From: an uncultured Rhizobiaceae group bacterium
GTDB lineage: Bacteria > Pseudomonadota > Alphaproteobacteria > Rhizobiales > Rhizobiaceae
Direction of reading: 5' to 3'
Assembly: GCA_937930635.1 (NCBI GenBank)
Contig: CALHCF010000003.1
Span: 248,001-312,000, forward strand
Length of the DNA stretch: 64,000 bases
Each line of letters begins with the position of its first letter. Within the stretch, counting starts at the first letter, position 1. A program made the translations under genes and the position numbers. Under the pieces are notes generated by a model. The model made no database searches. It saw nothing but the letters and a program-made list of their open reading frames with translations, and was not told the DNA's origin. Shown one piece after another: positions 18,835-27,605 of this stretch.

Positions 18835-19599
18835 TTAATTGCCATTGCCGCTACCGTTGCCATTGCCGTTACCGCTACCGTTGCCGTTGCCGTTGCCGCT
18901 ACCGTTGCCATTGCCGTTGCCGCTACCGTTGCCGTTACCGTTGCCGTTACCGTTGCCGTTACCGTTGCCGTTACCGTTACCAAGGCTGCTGGACGCAGCT
19001 TGGTTACGGGAGAAGAACCCGCTGGTTGAGCTGGAGCTATTATGGCTAGAGACTGACACTGAAGCACCGGAAGATTTCGATACCGTTGCCATCTGCCCCG
19101 AGGTCACATCAACAGAACGCCCCCCGGCTGACGATGAAACAGCCACCACCCCGCGCTCTACACCCACAGATGCCGAGCCGCGGCTCGTGTTAACGGAAAA
19201 ACGCGTTCCCTTTACCACCGCTACGAGGAAAGGGGTTTTCACCGTGACATGTTTTCTTTTGCGGGTCTCAACATCCAGCAAGAGAGAACCAAACTGCTGG
19301 CGAATGAAAGTTTTGCGACCTTTGCGCTGTCTGCTCACCAGGCCAGCCAGTGTGTTGGGATGATACATGATCATCTCTTTTCCACGGCGCAGTACCAGGC
19401 GTCCACGAGGGCCAGTATGGATCCAGCTTGTTTTGGGAAGCTTCATACCCCGTTTAATGACCGTCCAGGTCTTATTGTCAGTTGTGTATCTGGCAGTCTG
19501 GTTGACTTTGGCCGCAATCCAGTCGCTGGCGTAAACCTGTACGGGTACCAGAAAAAATACAATCACTGCGCCGAGCAGCTTTAAAAATCCGAAATTCAT
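18835..19599 (-). CDS. Secreted FecR-domain protein with (Gly-Asn)n tail
   Basis: A 254-residue exported protein. A signal peptide covers about residues 1-25 (VYASD). A FecR-type beta-rich domain follows to about residue 170, with a GPRGRLVLRRG stretch and a basic patch KTPFLVAVVKGTRFSVN near 120-137. A serine-rich linker leads to a 48-residue tail of alternating Gly with Asn and occasional Ser. FecR domains in this setting are thought to sense or bind ligands in the periplasm. There is no TonB receptor or sigma factor nearby, so this is not a classical iron-citrate system. The next gene downstream encodes a CHASE2 sensor, and the two extracytoplasmic domains could interact. The antisense strand opens as a proline-leucine frame, which is an artefact of the repeat. 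Confidence 0.82.
   Translation of the reverse strand: MNFGFLKLLGAVIVFFLVPVQVYASDWIAAKVNQTARYTTDNKTWTVIKRGMKLPKTSWIHTGPRGRLVLRRGKEMIMYHPNTLAGLVSRQRKGRKTFIRQQFGSLLLDVETRKRKHVTVKTPFLVAVVKGTRFSVNTSRGSASVGVERGVVAVSSSAGGRSVDVTSGQMATVSKSSGASVSVSSHNSSSSTSGFFSRNQAASSSLGNGNGNGNGNGNGNGNGNGSGNGNGNGSGNGNGNGSGNGNGNGSGNGN
18838..18981 (-). repeat. Hexanucleotide tandem repeat encoding (Gly-Asn/Ser)24
   Basis: Twenty-four in-frame hexamers (GGNAAC and variants, with AGC replacing AAC at four positions) run up to the stop codon of the FecR gene. The purer copies lie at the domain side, and the GNGNGNGS period of four hexamers repeats toward the end. Because the unit is six bases, slippage changes tail length without shifting frame. 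Confidence 0.95.
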
Positions 19600-19748
19600 G
19601 GGGCAACGTCCTCTATTTGCACCCCAAGATTAGGCCAGGCATATGAATATTAATTGAATTTACCGAAAAAATTTTAGTCATATTCGCCCGCAGAACTTTG
19701 CATTTGGATCATCATCTGCAGTCGGCAACACTCTGTGTACGCTGCCAT

Positions 19749-21611
19749 TCATCCGAGGCAGTTATGCGACCACACCTTCCGCTCTTCCACGACCTTTGGG
19801 ACATCCGGTGGCGGCGTTGTTTCTACTTTGAAAACAATTGAGAAATGAGAAAGTTGCCGGTCGCCAGAGTGTTGAGAATTCCATTGACCACAAAGATAGC
19901 GACCATAATGCAACGCCAATGTCTGGGGCACAGATTCATAAGTCTGATCTTCCAGAAGAGACAAATATTTGCGCCAACGGTAATTTGCGTAAACTGCAGA
20001 AACAACGTCCGGTTTCTTCTGCGACGCAGGGCCAGTGCGTCCGTTATAGACATCAACTATCTCGCCATTTTTCAACTGCCCCTCAATAACCGGCCAGGGA
20101 CTTGTCAGTTCGGGATGGGGCGCAAACATTGTCCAATTCTGATAGAGGCCAAGTGCCTGACGAAGCTGCACAAACTCCCTGGACAGACTTAAACCAAATT
20201 GCGGCACGGTCGACACGTTCTGCACCGTTATAAAGGCCAGGAAACTGGCCCCCACGCACTGCAACCACAGGCTTGAAGTCGTTCGCAAGTTGCGCCAGGG
20301 CAAAATGACATTGGTTAGTTTTGACAAGCCATATCTGTTGCGAGCAACGGCATCATAAATCCGATCACCAAGACGCACTGCAAAAGAAAATTTCATCACA
20401 CCTTGAATTGGTGAGAATACCGGTGACGCCTTGACCAACAGGCCCAGCGCGGACCATTTAAGGGCTTGCTCGCTGCTGGTTGAAACAACCCACGAGTTGT
20501 TCTCAGTCAAAATCCTTCCAATCTCCGCATCTTCCTGAGCAGGGCGAATTGTGACGTTTCTCAATATCAGAAATATTTTCAGGAGATGGCACATTTTCAG
20601 GCAGAATCCGCAATCGCGATCATACCAGATTGTAAGGTGTGGCTGATTACTGAAGCGCGGGCTTCCCGCAAGTTTATCCCACATCCATGAGGGCATGAAA
20701 GTCAGGTTCATAATAATGGAGATGACCGGAAAGAGGCCGATCTCCAGAAACAGCGCGAAGCCGATATGCATAGTGATGAACGCAAACATGAGCGCCACAC
20801 GCAAGCTCCTATGCAGCACCGGCGAGAAAATAAGGAGCGGCCCCACCAGTTCCAATGCGAAAACATAGTAGGTCAGCCCCTGAAGCAGACTTTCAAACTG
20901 ACGAAACCAAAGCGCAAGGGGAGTAACAAAATAGTCCAGTTGAAGTGCATAGTAGACGGCCAGGCCTTCAGGAAACCATTTTGGATCCGACTTCATCAAT
21001 GCACTGAAAAAATACATCGACATGCCCTGAACCAGCAAAGCCAGGGTAAAGATGGAGAAATACAGATTCGCCGTCTTTCTTTGCGCTTTGTCCATTGCAG
21101 CATCGACGGAGTACCGGGCACCAAGTGGCAGGAACAGCGACCAAAACAACAACAAAAGCGCCAGAATATCTTCACCCGACAAGATGAAGGTGTTGCGGTT
21201 ATGCAAAGAGATCAGCAGAATCCAGCTGATCACACTCATCAGACGTGTTCGCCAGCCGACAATCATCCCAAGTGCTGCCCCGCCGGCAATCAACATCAAC
21301 ATCGCCTGAAACAGCGGTGATCCATTGATGAGATGCAGGGACCAGGAGCTGGCCGATAAATGGGCCGTCTGAAAGTCGCGCGGAACAATTCCCGCGTCGG
21401 AGTAGTGAGCGACCAGATCACGAGCCCGGAGGCACAGATCGGCAATCAAATAACTGCCCAACAGAACGCGAAAAAGCGCAAGCGTGCGCAGGTCAATACC
21501 GAAAATGGTCCGGACCGTAGCCAACCCGGAAGAACGCACCTGTTCTCGTTTTTCAACAGTACCGGCAGTCAACACCACACACAGGCCCCGGATCACAATA
21601 TCCAGGAACAC
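19749..21611 (-). CDS. HTTM-DUF393 fusion membrane protein
   Basis: A 620-residue protein joining an HTTM membrane domain (about residues 40-310, six or so hydrophobic helices, related to vitamin K-dependent gamma-carboxylases) to a DUF393 thiol-oxidoreductase-like domain. The latter begins near residue 325, where YDRDCGFC supplies the family CxxC motif. A third, unassigned region of about 170 residues follows, with one further membrane helix. The N-terminus is unsure: the open frame starts with a GTG at 21611 and has no clear ribosome site, and several in-frame GTG and TTG codons follow within 35 codons. Function is unknown; a thiol redox or carboxylase-like membrane chemistry is only a guess from the domains. 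Confidence 0.75.
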   Translation of the reverse strand: MFLDIVIRGLCVVLTAGTVEKREQVRSSGLATVRTIFGIDLRTLALFRVLLGSYLIADLCLRARDLVAHYSDAGIVPRDFQTAHLSASSWSLHLINGSPLFQAMLMLIAGGAALGMIVGWRTRLMSVISWILLISLHNRNTFILSGEDILALLLLFWSLFLPLGARYSVDAAMDKAQRKTANLYFSIFTLALLVQGMSMYFFSALMKSDPKWFPEGLAVYYALQLDYFVTPLALWFRQFESLLQGLTYYVFALELVGPLLIFSPVLHRSLRVALMFAFITMHIGFALFLEIGLFPVISIIMNLTFMPSWMWDKLAGSPRFSNQPHLTIWYDRDCGFCLKMCHLLKIFLILRNVTIRPAQEDAEIGRILTENNSWVVSTSSEQALKWSALGLLVKASPVFSPIQGVMKFSFAVRLGDRIYDAVARNRYGLSKLTNVILPWRNLRTTSSLWLQCVGASFLAFITVQNVSTVPQFGLSLSREFVQLRQALGLYQNWTMFAPHPELTSPWPVIEGQLKNGEIVDVYNGRTGPASQKKPDVVSAVYANYRWRKYLSLLEDQTYESVPQTLALHYGRYLCGQWNSQHSGDRQLSHFSIVFKVETTPPPDVPKVVEERKVWSHNCLG

Positions 21612-21727
21612 TCTGCCAAAATGATTTGAAAAGGCTGTTAACGCTCATAACGCCAAGCCATGCCCGGCAGGCAATCTTACGTGGAACTGTCAGATCTTGA
21701 GCCAGATAGCCGTCAATTCATCTGGCT

Positions 21728-23968
21728 TCACACAAAATCGATATGACGATTGAGTGGCAGTTCGCGAATACGTTTACCGGTTGCGGCAAAGATCGCGTTC
21801 GCCAACGCAGGAGCCGCTGGCGGAACAGGCGGTTCGCCAATGCCGCGCACCCTTTCGCCGTTCTCCAGCCCTTTCACAGTGATTTCCGGACACTGATACA
21901 TCCGCATGGCTTCATGTGCGTGGTAATTGGATTGTTCTGCCATTCCATCGGAATAGGTAATCTCGCAGTTCATCGCATGACCCAGGCCATAAACAATTCC
22001 ACCCTGGACCAGGTTTTCAAAATTTATCGGATCAAGGATACGACCCACATCACAGGCGACCCAAACCTTGTCGATCCGGATACCGGAGTCAGTATTGGTT
22101 ACTTCAACAACTTCCGCAGTCGGCACACCAAAGCTCTCGACAAAAGAGACGCCTCTGCCCTTACCCTGCGCCAGTTCACCGCCCCAGGACGACATATCAG
22201 CAACCGTTTCAAGCACTTTTCTGGAAACATCATGCCCCATCAGCCGAATGCGTTCTTCCATGGGATCAGCACCGGCATGGTGGATCAGTTCATCAAGGAA
22301 ACAATCAAACTCAAATCCGGCCCCCGGTGCACCGACAGCGCGCCAGGAGGACACGGGTGCCAGCTCCGGCGCCCGATAGGCACGCATACGAAAGCTCGGT
22401 AGGTTGTAGGGATTGTTCCACGACCCGGCAGCAATCTGAGTATCTGGTCCAAGGACAGGGATGTTGGCTCTGCCCATCTGCGATGAGAGCACCGATGGCG
22501 AAGCAATCTGCAAATCCAGCGCGACAACTTTTCCATCCTCAACCTTGCCACGCCCACGGCCAATTGAAATATGGCGCGGGAAGTCGTGAGCGAAATCCTC
22601 TTCGCGGCTATAGGTCATTTTGACGGGGGTGCCACGCATCTGGTTGGCAATTTCTGCGGCTTGCTTGATGTGCTCAAACTCCAGCCGATGTCCAAAACTG
22701 CCGCCCATATATTGATTATGGAGTGTGACTTGTTCCTGCGAATGACCGGTGATTGCAGCCACCAGTTTCTGAAGCTGGCGCTGTATCTGATGGCCTGTCC
22801 AGATTTCAACGCCCTGATCAGTAACCCGGATTACAGCATTGAGCGGTTCAAGCGGAGCGTGAGCCACATAGGGAGAGCGAAATTCAGCCTCCAGAACGCC
22901 ATCACCGCTCAGAGCGGTCGCGACGTCTCCATCATTGCGCCATTCAGAATCCAACCGGTCTTCCGTAAACGACTCTGAAACAACCTTCCAATGGTCCTGT
23001 TGTTCGGCAGGATACGGTGCCTCACCCCAGTCGAATGTAATTGCATCAGCTGCCTGAAACGCCCGCCAGGTATTATCCGCGATGACGGCCACACCGCCTG
23101 TGATTTCAACAACCTGCTTGACGCCCCGCATCTTTTTGGCGGCAGACGCGTCAAAGCTGTTCATCTTGCCCCCCTGTCGGGGATTGACCTTAACTGCAGC
23201 GTGAACCATGCCCTCAACCTGGATGTCGATGCCATAGTCCAGCGTACCCGTCGACTTGCCCAGGATATCGAGCCTTTGCATCGGCTTACCCAGCATGCGC
23301 CATTGCGATGGCTCGCGCAGCGTTACAGTCTCAACAGGGTCCAGCCCCGCGGCCAGCTCTGCAAGTACTGTATATTTCAATTCTGAACCATCTGGCAGTT
23401 GCACGGCACCTTTGGCGGTTTTCAACTGATCAACGGGAATGCCCGATTTCTTAGATGCTGCAAGTTTTAGGGTCTCACGGGCAACGGCACCGGCTTGGCG
23501 CAATTTGTCGAAACTATCGGCGACAGTGGTGGAACCGCCTGTCCCCTGCAAACCCATGACCTTGAGCAAACCACCCATAACGCCACGCATGGTTTCAGCG
23601 GCAAAGCTGGTGTCAGTGGACATGAAAGGCACGCCTTCATCAGCCATGGCTGTGTTCCAGTATGCGCCACTGGGTTTTCCAAAGTCGGTATCGAATTGCC
23701 CAAACTCGACATCCAGTTCTTCCGCGATCAAGGCGGCCTGAACTGATACAACCCCTTGCCCCTTATCGCTATGAGGCGTGATGAGGGTAATCCCATTTTT
23801 GTCAATCTTGACCCAGGGATTGAATACCGCCTGACCCTCTCCCGCATCAGCAAGGAGCGGATTGTCAGGGTCTCGCTTCACCAGATAGGTGCCAAACGCC
23901 ACACCGCCAGCGACAGCAACCGAACCAACCAGAAATGCGCGACGGCCAATTGTTCTCAAACGTCCCAT
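21728..23968 (-). CDS. Periplasmic molybdenum hydroxylase, large subunit (IorB-like)
   Basis: The molybdopterin-binding subunit of a xanthine-oxidase-family enzyme, 746 residues, closest in layout to isoquinoline 1-oxidoreductase beta and periplasmic aldehyde oxidoreductases. A twin-arginine signal GRRAFLVGS is at residues 8-16, so it is exported folded. MGGSFGHRLE near 416 is a cofactor loop, and GIGEPPVPPAAPALANAI near 710 holds the catalytic glutamate. The two-subunit form lacks a separate FAD subunit. Its start lies one base beyond the stop of the small-subunit gene, with GGGAGG inside the end of that gene. No cytochrome c gene, the usual electron acceptor for this type, is adjacent. Confidence 0.9.
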   Translation of the reverse strand: MGRLRTIGRRAFLVGSVAVAGGVAFGTYLVKRDPDNPLLADAGEGQAVFNPWVKIDKNGITLITPHSDKGQGVVSVQAALIAEELDVEFGQFDTDFGKPSGAYWNTAMADEGVPFMSTDTSFAAETMRGVMGGLLKVMGLQGTGGSTTVADSFDKLRQAGAVARETLKLAASKKSGIPVDQLKTAKGAVQLPDGSELKYTVLAELAAGLDPVETVTLREPSQWRMLGKPMQRLDILGKSTGTLDYGIDIQVEGMVHAAVKVNPRQGGKMNSFDASAAKKMRGVKQVVEITGGVAVIADNTWRAFQAADAITFDWGEAPYPAEQQDHWKVVSESFTEDRLDSEWRNDGDVATALSGDGVLEAEFRSPYVAHAPLEPLNAVIRVTDQGVEIWTGHQIQRQLQKLVAAITGHSQEQVTLHNQYMGGSFGHRLEFEHIKQAAEIANQMRGTPVKMTYSREEDFAHDFPRHISIGRGRGKVEDGKVVALDLQIASPSVLSSQMGRANIPVLGPDTQIAAGSWNNPYNLPSFRMRAYRAPELAPVSSWRAVGAPGAGFEFDCFLDELIHHAGADPMEERIRLMGHDVSRKVLETVADMSSWGGELAQGKGRGVSFVESFGVPTAEVVEVTNTDSGIRIDKVWVACDVGRILDPINFENLVQGGIVYGLGHAMNCEITYSDGMAEQSNYHAHEAMRMYQCPEITVKGLENGERVRGIGEPPVPPAAPALANAIFAATGKRIRELPLNRHIDFV

Positions 23969-23969
23969 C

Positions 23970-24428
23970 TTATGCCTCCCGCAAATTCTTGGCAGCCGTT
24001 TTTATGGCGGCACGAATACGTGGATAGGTGCCACAGCGGCAAAGGTTTCCCGACATAACCTCGTCGATCTTCTCATCCGAGGGATCGTTGTCCTGATCAA
24101 GAAGGGACGCGGCCTGCATGATCTGACCCGACTGGCAATAACCACATTGTGCAACCTGATGCTCCACCCATGCGGATTGAACAGTGTGCAGCGACTGAGG
24201 AGTGCCCAGTCCTTCAATGGTCGTCACATCACCATCAAGATCGCCGACCTGCAGTTGGCAGGAACGGATGGCCGTACCATCAACATGCACTGTACAGGCG
24301 CCGCATTGTGCAATTCCACAGCCATATTTCACACCAGTTATGCCCAGTTCATCCCGCAACACCCAAAGCAGGGGCATTTCGGGCTCCACATCTATTTCGT
24401 GGATTTTGCCGTTGACACTGACTTTCAT
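23970..24428 (-). CDS. Molybdenum hydroxylase, (2Fe-2S) small subunit (IorA-like)
   Basis: A 152-residue iron-sulfur subunit that passes electrons from the molybdenum site. The plant-type cluster ligands are in [15 protein letters not shown] followed by a fourth cysteine (about residues 39-62). The second cluster is bound by CGYCQSGQ near 100 and CRCGTYPRI near 132. All eight cysteines are present. The ATG at 24428 has GGAGG seven bases upstream; the frame is open for 32 more codons but that part lies in the TetR operator region. It has no signal peptide and would be co-exported with the large subunit. Divergent from a TetR gene that probably controls it. Confidence 0.9.
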   Translation of the reverse strand: MKVSVNGKIHEIDVEPEMPLLWVLRDELGITGVKYGCGIAQCGACTVHVDGTAIRSCQLQVGDLDGDVTTIEGLGTPQSLHTVQSAWVEHQVAQCGYCQSGQIMQAASLLDQDNDPSDEKIDEVMSGNLCRCGTYPRIRAAIKTAAKNLREA

Positions 24429-24509
24429 GGACTTGCCTCCGAAGAAATCTGCTATTGATTGAAGCACATCGTCACGCGTCGAAAACTTCACAAGTGACTG
24501 ACTCGATAA

Positions 24510-24534
24510 TTGACAAAAAGACAAAAATTGTCAA
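24510..24534. promoter_or_regulatory. Candidate TetR operator
   Basis: TTGACAA (24510-24516) and TTGTCAA (24528-24534) form a perfect 7-bp inverted repeat with an A-rich 11-base spacer. It lies ten bases before the TetR start and about 80 bases before the small-subunit start. This is the expected place for an operator by which the regulator represses itself and the molybdenum hydroxylase genes. Confidence 0.55.
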
Positions 24535-24543
24535 GTTGTTGAA

Positions 24544-25110
24544 ATGACTGAAACCAGCGAAAAAATCATTGAGAAGGCTATCGAGGTCTTTTGTCGTTAT
24601 GGTGTCCGCCGAACAACAATGGGGGATATCGCCGAACATGCCGATGTCTCACGCCAAACGCTCTATGCCAATTTTGCCAGCAAGGATGAAATCCTGCAGA
24701 CGGCCATTCAATCCGTTATTTCTTTGACGGTCGCGAAAATTCAAGCCTCCTGGAATGAACAGGATACGATTGCCGACAAGCTGGAGTCCTATCTTGAAAT
24801 CGCCGTGGTCCAGCATTTTGAAACCATTTCCCAAATGCCTGATTCAAAAGATCTCCAGACGGGGTTCAATGAATCCGGCATTGCCGCAATGAAGAAAGGA
24901 GAAATGACCAAAGAAAAGATGTTGGCGAAGGAGTTCGAACCTTTCAGCGCCAGGCTGAAAAAGCATGGCACATCGGCAGCCGCATTGGCCGCATTCTTTG
25001 AAAGCACTTCATCGGGTCTAAAATACAACGCAGAAAACATCACTCATCTGAAGTCACTTCTGCATTCTTTAAAGATTTCGACCCTGGTTCTCCTGGGCGA
25101 AACGACCTGA
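24544..25110 (+). CDS. TetR/AcrR family regulator
   Basis: A 188-residue transcription factor. The N-terminal helix-turn-helix spans about residues 25-50 (TMGDIAEHADVSRQTLY, then ANFASKDEIL), the usual TetR layout. The C-terminal ligand-binding part is helical and not recognisable in detail. It is divergent from the molybdenum hydroxylase pair, and a perfect inverted repeat lies between them, so local repression relieved by an aldehyde or N-heterocyclic ligand is the simplest reading. It is convergent with the isomerase gene, 27 bases apart. Confidence 0.88.
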   Translation: MTETSEKIIEKAIEVFCRYGVRRTTMGDIAEHADVSRQTLYANFASKDEILQTAIQSVISLTVAKIQASWNEQDTIADKLESYLEIAVVQHFETISQMPDSKDLQTGFNESGIAAMKKGEMTKEKMLAKEFEPFSARLKKHGTSAAALAAFFESTSSGLKYNAENITHLKSLLHSLKISTLVLLGETT

Positions 25111-25137
25111 AACGGGCCACCTTACCCGCCGCATCGT

Positions 25138-26001
25138 TCAGCCGAAGATTTGAGTGAACAGATCTATGTTCTGCCTGAAGCCGTCTTCGAAATTGCCATT
25201 TCCGGGGTGATAGACGCTTTCAAACGAAACAACGCCGTCATATCCATCATTTCGCATGGCATCAGCCATGGGCTTGAACTGGTCGGCAAGCTGACCCTCA
25301 CCCATCCTGGTGACTTCAAGGGTGGCACGTGGCGTATCCACTCTCACGTCCTTAATATGAACATGGCCCAGATAGCCCTGCCTGACTTCATCATAACCGT
25401 CAGGAAATGCACGTTCATGGCACCAGCAATTGTTGGCCGGGTCCCACAGGACCTTCAAAATATCCCGGGCATCAAGATCATCGATCAATTTTCGGGCTGT
25501 GTAGTTGGAGTTGACCATGGTGCCGTTTCCGGTCTCGACAACCAGCGTGATACCCTCTGACCGGGCCAGCTCTACCGCCGGCGCAATCAAAAGAAGCGTT
25601 GCTTCCCACGCGCCATGGGCCACATTCCATTTCTCGGCTCCGTTCTTCCCCCAAAGAATTTGTTCTTTCTTATTGGTCATGATCCTGACCAGGGGGCACT
25701 CCACAATATGAGCCATATCAATAACCCGTTTCAGGGCGTCCATATGTTGGGTGTACAACTCATCTCCCGGTTTGTTTGCGGTGGTCGTGCCCGCAAAGAT
25801 GTGCCGCGATAAACAAGAGACCGGCTTACCTCTGTCTTTCAAAAGACGGTCGATATCGGCAATCTCCGTTTTTGTATGATCGCCAACCTCTTTCTCACCG
25901 ACGAATTGCAGCTCGGCATACTCGAGATGGAATTCGTCCATGACATCGACTGCATGTTTCAAATCGCGGCTGATACCGTCACAGATCACTCCCAGTTTCA
26001 C
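25138..26001 (-). CDS. TIM-barrel sugar-phosphate isomerase/epimerase-like protein
   Basis: A 287-residue xylose-isomerase-like TIM barrel protein (AP endonuclease 2 / hydroxypyruvate isomerase superfamily). Recognisable strand ends include VETGNG near 166, WDPANNCWCHE near 198, GHVHIKDV near 223 and SFESVYHPG near 264, which supply the usual Glu, Asp, His and Glu metal ligands. I choose the GTG at 26001, preceded by AAAGGA eight bases upstream; the frame extends 54 codons further but into the preceding gene. It follows a beta-hydroxyacid dehydrogenase gene by 16 bases, so the two probably act in one short sugar-acid pathway, for example interconversion of a hydroxy- or keto-acid. The substrate is unknown. 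Confidence 0.82.
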   Translation of the reverse strand: MKLGVICDGISRDLKHAVDVMDEFHLEYAELQFVGEKEVGDHTKTEIADIDRLLKDRGKPVSCLSRHIFAGTTTANKPGDELYTQHMDALKRVIDMAHIVECPLVRIMTNKKEQILWGKNGAEKWNVAHGAWEATLLLIAPAVELARSEGITLVVETGNGTMVNSNYTARKLIDDLDARDILKVLWDPANNCWCHERAFPDGYDEVRQGYLGHVHIKDVRVDTPRATLEVTRMGEGQLADQFKPMADAMRNDGYDGVVSFESVYHPGNGNFEDGFRQNIDLFTQIFG

Positions 26002-26017
26002 GGCTGAAATCCTTTCT

Positions 26018-26905
26018 CTACCGATGCAATTGCGCGCCGACGATATCTTCAATGACCCTGGTACAGGCCCAGTTGTCGCCTTCGGGGTATTTGGACTTGC
26101 CTGCGTGGAAGATCTGCATCGCCGTGGATGCGGTGAGCATCGGCACCTCCAGTTCTTCAGCAAGGTCGAGCGAAATGGTCAGATCCTTGTGCATTGTCCC
26201 GATGCCCGATCCTGTATTTTCAAATTTACGGTCGATGATATTTTCCAGCGCAGTATTTGCGCAGCCACAACCCGCACTCGAAGTTGAAAAGACCTTATGC
26301 AATATGCTGCCGCCTACCCCCGCTTTTGCTGCAAGAACCGAAGCCTCAAAGGTTGCTGAGAATATCGAACCGATAAGGGATTGAAGGCAGGCTTTGACGG
26401 TCTGCCCCTGGCCGGCGCTTTCCCCTACTCTGTGAATGACCCCGGATACAGCTTCCATAACCGGCGCGAATTTGTCGAGAACCTCATCCGGCGCGGCAGC
26501 CATCAATGTCAAAGTGCCGCTTTGTGCACCTGGAAACCCGCCGGATACCGGCGAGTCGATCAGATGGATGCCTGAGCCTTCCATGGCTTTTGCAATTTCA
26601 CGTGCTTCACGTGGCTTGATGGTCGCTGTCATGATAACGGCTCCGCCAGGAGACATGTTTGCGACAAGTCCATCCTCATCGAAGAGAACCGACTTTGCCT
26701 CATCGCCATTCATCACCATGATGTAGACAGCGTCAGAATTTGCTCCAACATCAGCCGCGCCTGTTGCCCGACGACCCCCCAGAGCCGCAAAATCGGCCAT
26801 ACGGTTTTCAAGCAAATCATGACCGCTGGTTTCAAATCCATGGGCGATCAGGTTCTTTGCAAGTCCTGACCCCATATCTCCCAATCCAATAACACCGGCG
26901 CGCAT
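26018..26905 (-). CDS. NAD(P)-dependent beta-hydroxyacid dehydrogenase
   Basis: A 295-residue member of the 3-hydroxyisobutyrate/tartronate-semialdehyde/threonate dehydrogenase family. The cofactor motif GLGDMGSGLAKNL is near residue 7, the substrate motif SPVSGG near 117, and the catalytic lysine in GQTVKACLQSL near 170. An ATG at 26905 with GAAGGGA upstream fits. It is the first gene of a two-gene unit with a TIM-barrel isomerase-like protein. Such pairs occur in erythronate/threonate and glyoxylate-type sugar-acid routes, but without a kinase or aldolase nearby I cannot name the substrate. Confidence 0.85.
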   Translation of the reverse strand: MRAGVIGLGDMGSGLAKNLIAHGFETSGHDLLENRMADFAALGGRRATGAADVGANSDAVYIMVMNGDEAKSVLFDEDGLVANMSPGGAVIMTATIKPREAREIAKAMEGSGIHLIDSPVSGGFPGAQSGTLTLMAAAPDEVLDKFAPVMEAVSGVIHRVGESAGQGQTVKACLQSLIGSIFSATFEASVLAAKAGVGGSILHKVFSTSSAGCGCANTALENIIDRKFENTGSGIGTMHKDLTISLDLAEELEVPMLTASTAMQIFHAGKSKYPEGDNWACTRVIEDIVGAQLHR

Positions 26906-27605
26906 ATTTTATCCCTTCATCTGTTTCGGTATCCGCAGATACCGTCTGATGTTTAAAGCCTCTCATGTTTTGCGGGGTTTCAAGCGCAACCAATACGCCG
27001 GGCTGGTCCAGAAGACACCTCGCCGCCCTAAAACCGGCTTCCTGCAAGACGACCGGCGGCACCGGTTCGACAACTTCACGCCACCGGGCAAAGTTTGCAG
27101 GAAACGATTGAAAACACGATGCGCACAAGGATACCGGCGGTCAAGATCGCAGCACCTCGTCACACTGGCAGGACGAATTTTGGTCAGAGTTTGAACTGTC
27201 CGATATTTGCTGACCTGACCGGACCAAAGGGCTGGCCAGCCAAATCAGGGCAAAGCGACATTGCAACAAATACAAGCCGATCACCTTACCATCGCAACAA
27301 AGTTGCCGGTGATCGAAGCTTCCAACCTCAAAATTATCAATAGAATGTCAAAACACGTGTTTGAACCAAAGAAAAAATGGCGCAACACACTGAAAATATT
27401 GAATTTATTTTCCAGTGACTGCGTGATCATAACAAGCGCTTATTCCGGTTATTCAGACAAAGAATTAATAACTATCGCACGGCGTACGTAGCTAACCCCT
27501 GTTAACGCCGATATTGCTTTGTGCCTCTCACAATCAAGGGTCACAAAAAACATCGGCTCCCCCCTCGGTCCGGTCTCAATACCGGAACAAAACAAGGAGC
27601 AAACA
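26906..27605. other. 700-base intergenic region before the RTX operon
   Basis: The longest gene-free stretch here separates the leftward dehydrogenase unit from the rightward secretion operon. The part from about 26930 to 27200 has coding-like composition, and the minus strand is open there, but nothing recognisable is encoded; it may be a decayed gene. From about 27260 on it is AT-rich and holds a CACGTG-centred palindrome at 27351-27362. Long AT-rich leaders are common before secreted-protein genes under complex control. No clear -35/-10 pair stands out. Confidence 0.45.
27351..27362. promoter_or_regulatory. CACGTG-centred palindrome
   Basis: AAACACGTGTTT is a perfect 12-bp palindrome 244 bases before the RTX gene, in the AT-rich part of the long intergenic region. 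It could be a binding site for a dimeric regulator, for example a LuxR- or LacI-type protein. Evidence is position and symmetry only. Confidence 0.3.

Noticed and set aside
18838..18981. CRISPR-like regular repeat
   Set aside because: The units are contiguous hexamers in a reading frame, with no spacers.
18839..19363. Plus-strand open frame of 174 codons starting with a long Pro-Leu run
   Set aside because: It is the antisense of the Gly-Asn hexamer repeat and the FecR domain, which has clear signal-peptide and domain features on the minus strand.
26832..27128. Minus-strand frame of 98 codons upstream of and overlapping the dehydrogenase gene
   Set aside because: Part of it reads like protein, but I recognise no family and it overlaps the dehydrogenase start. 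I report it only as possible decayed coding DNA within the intergenic region.
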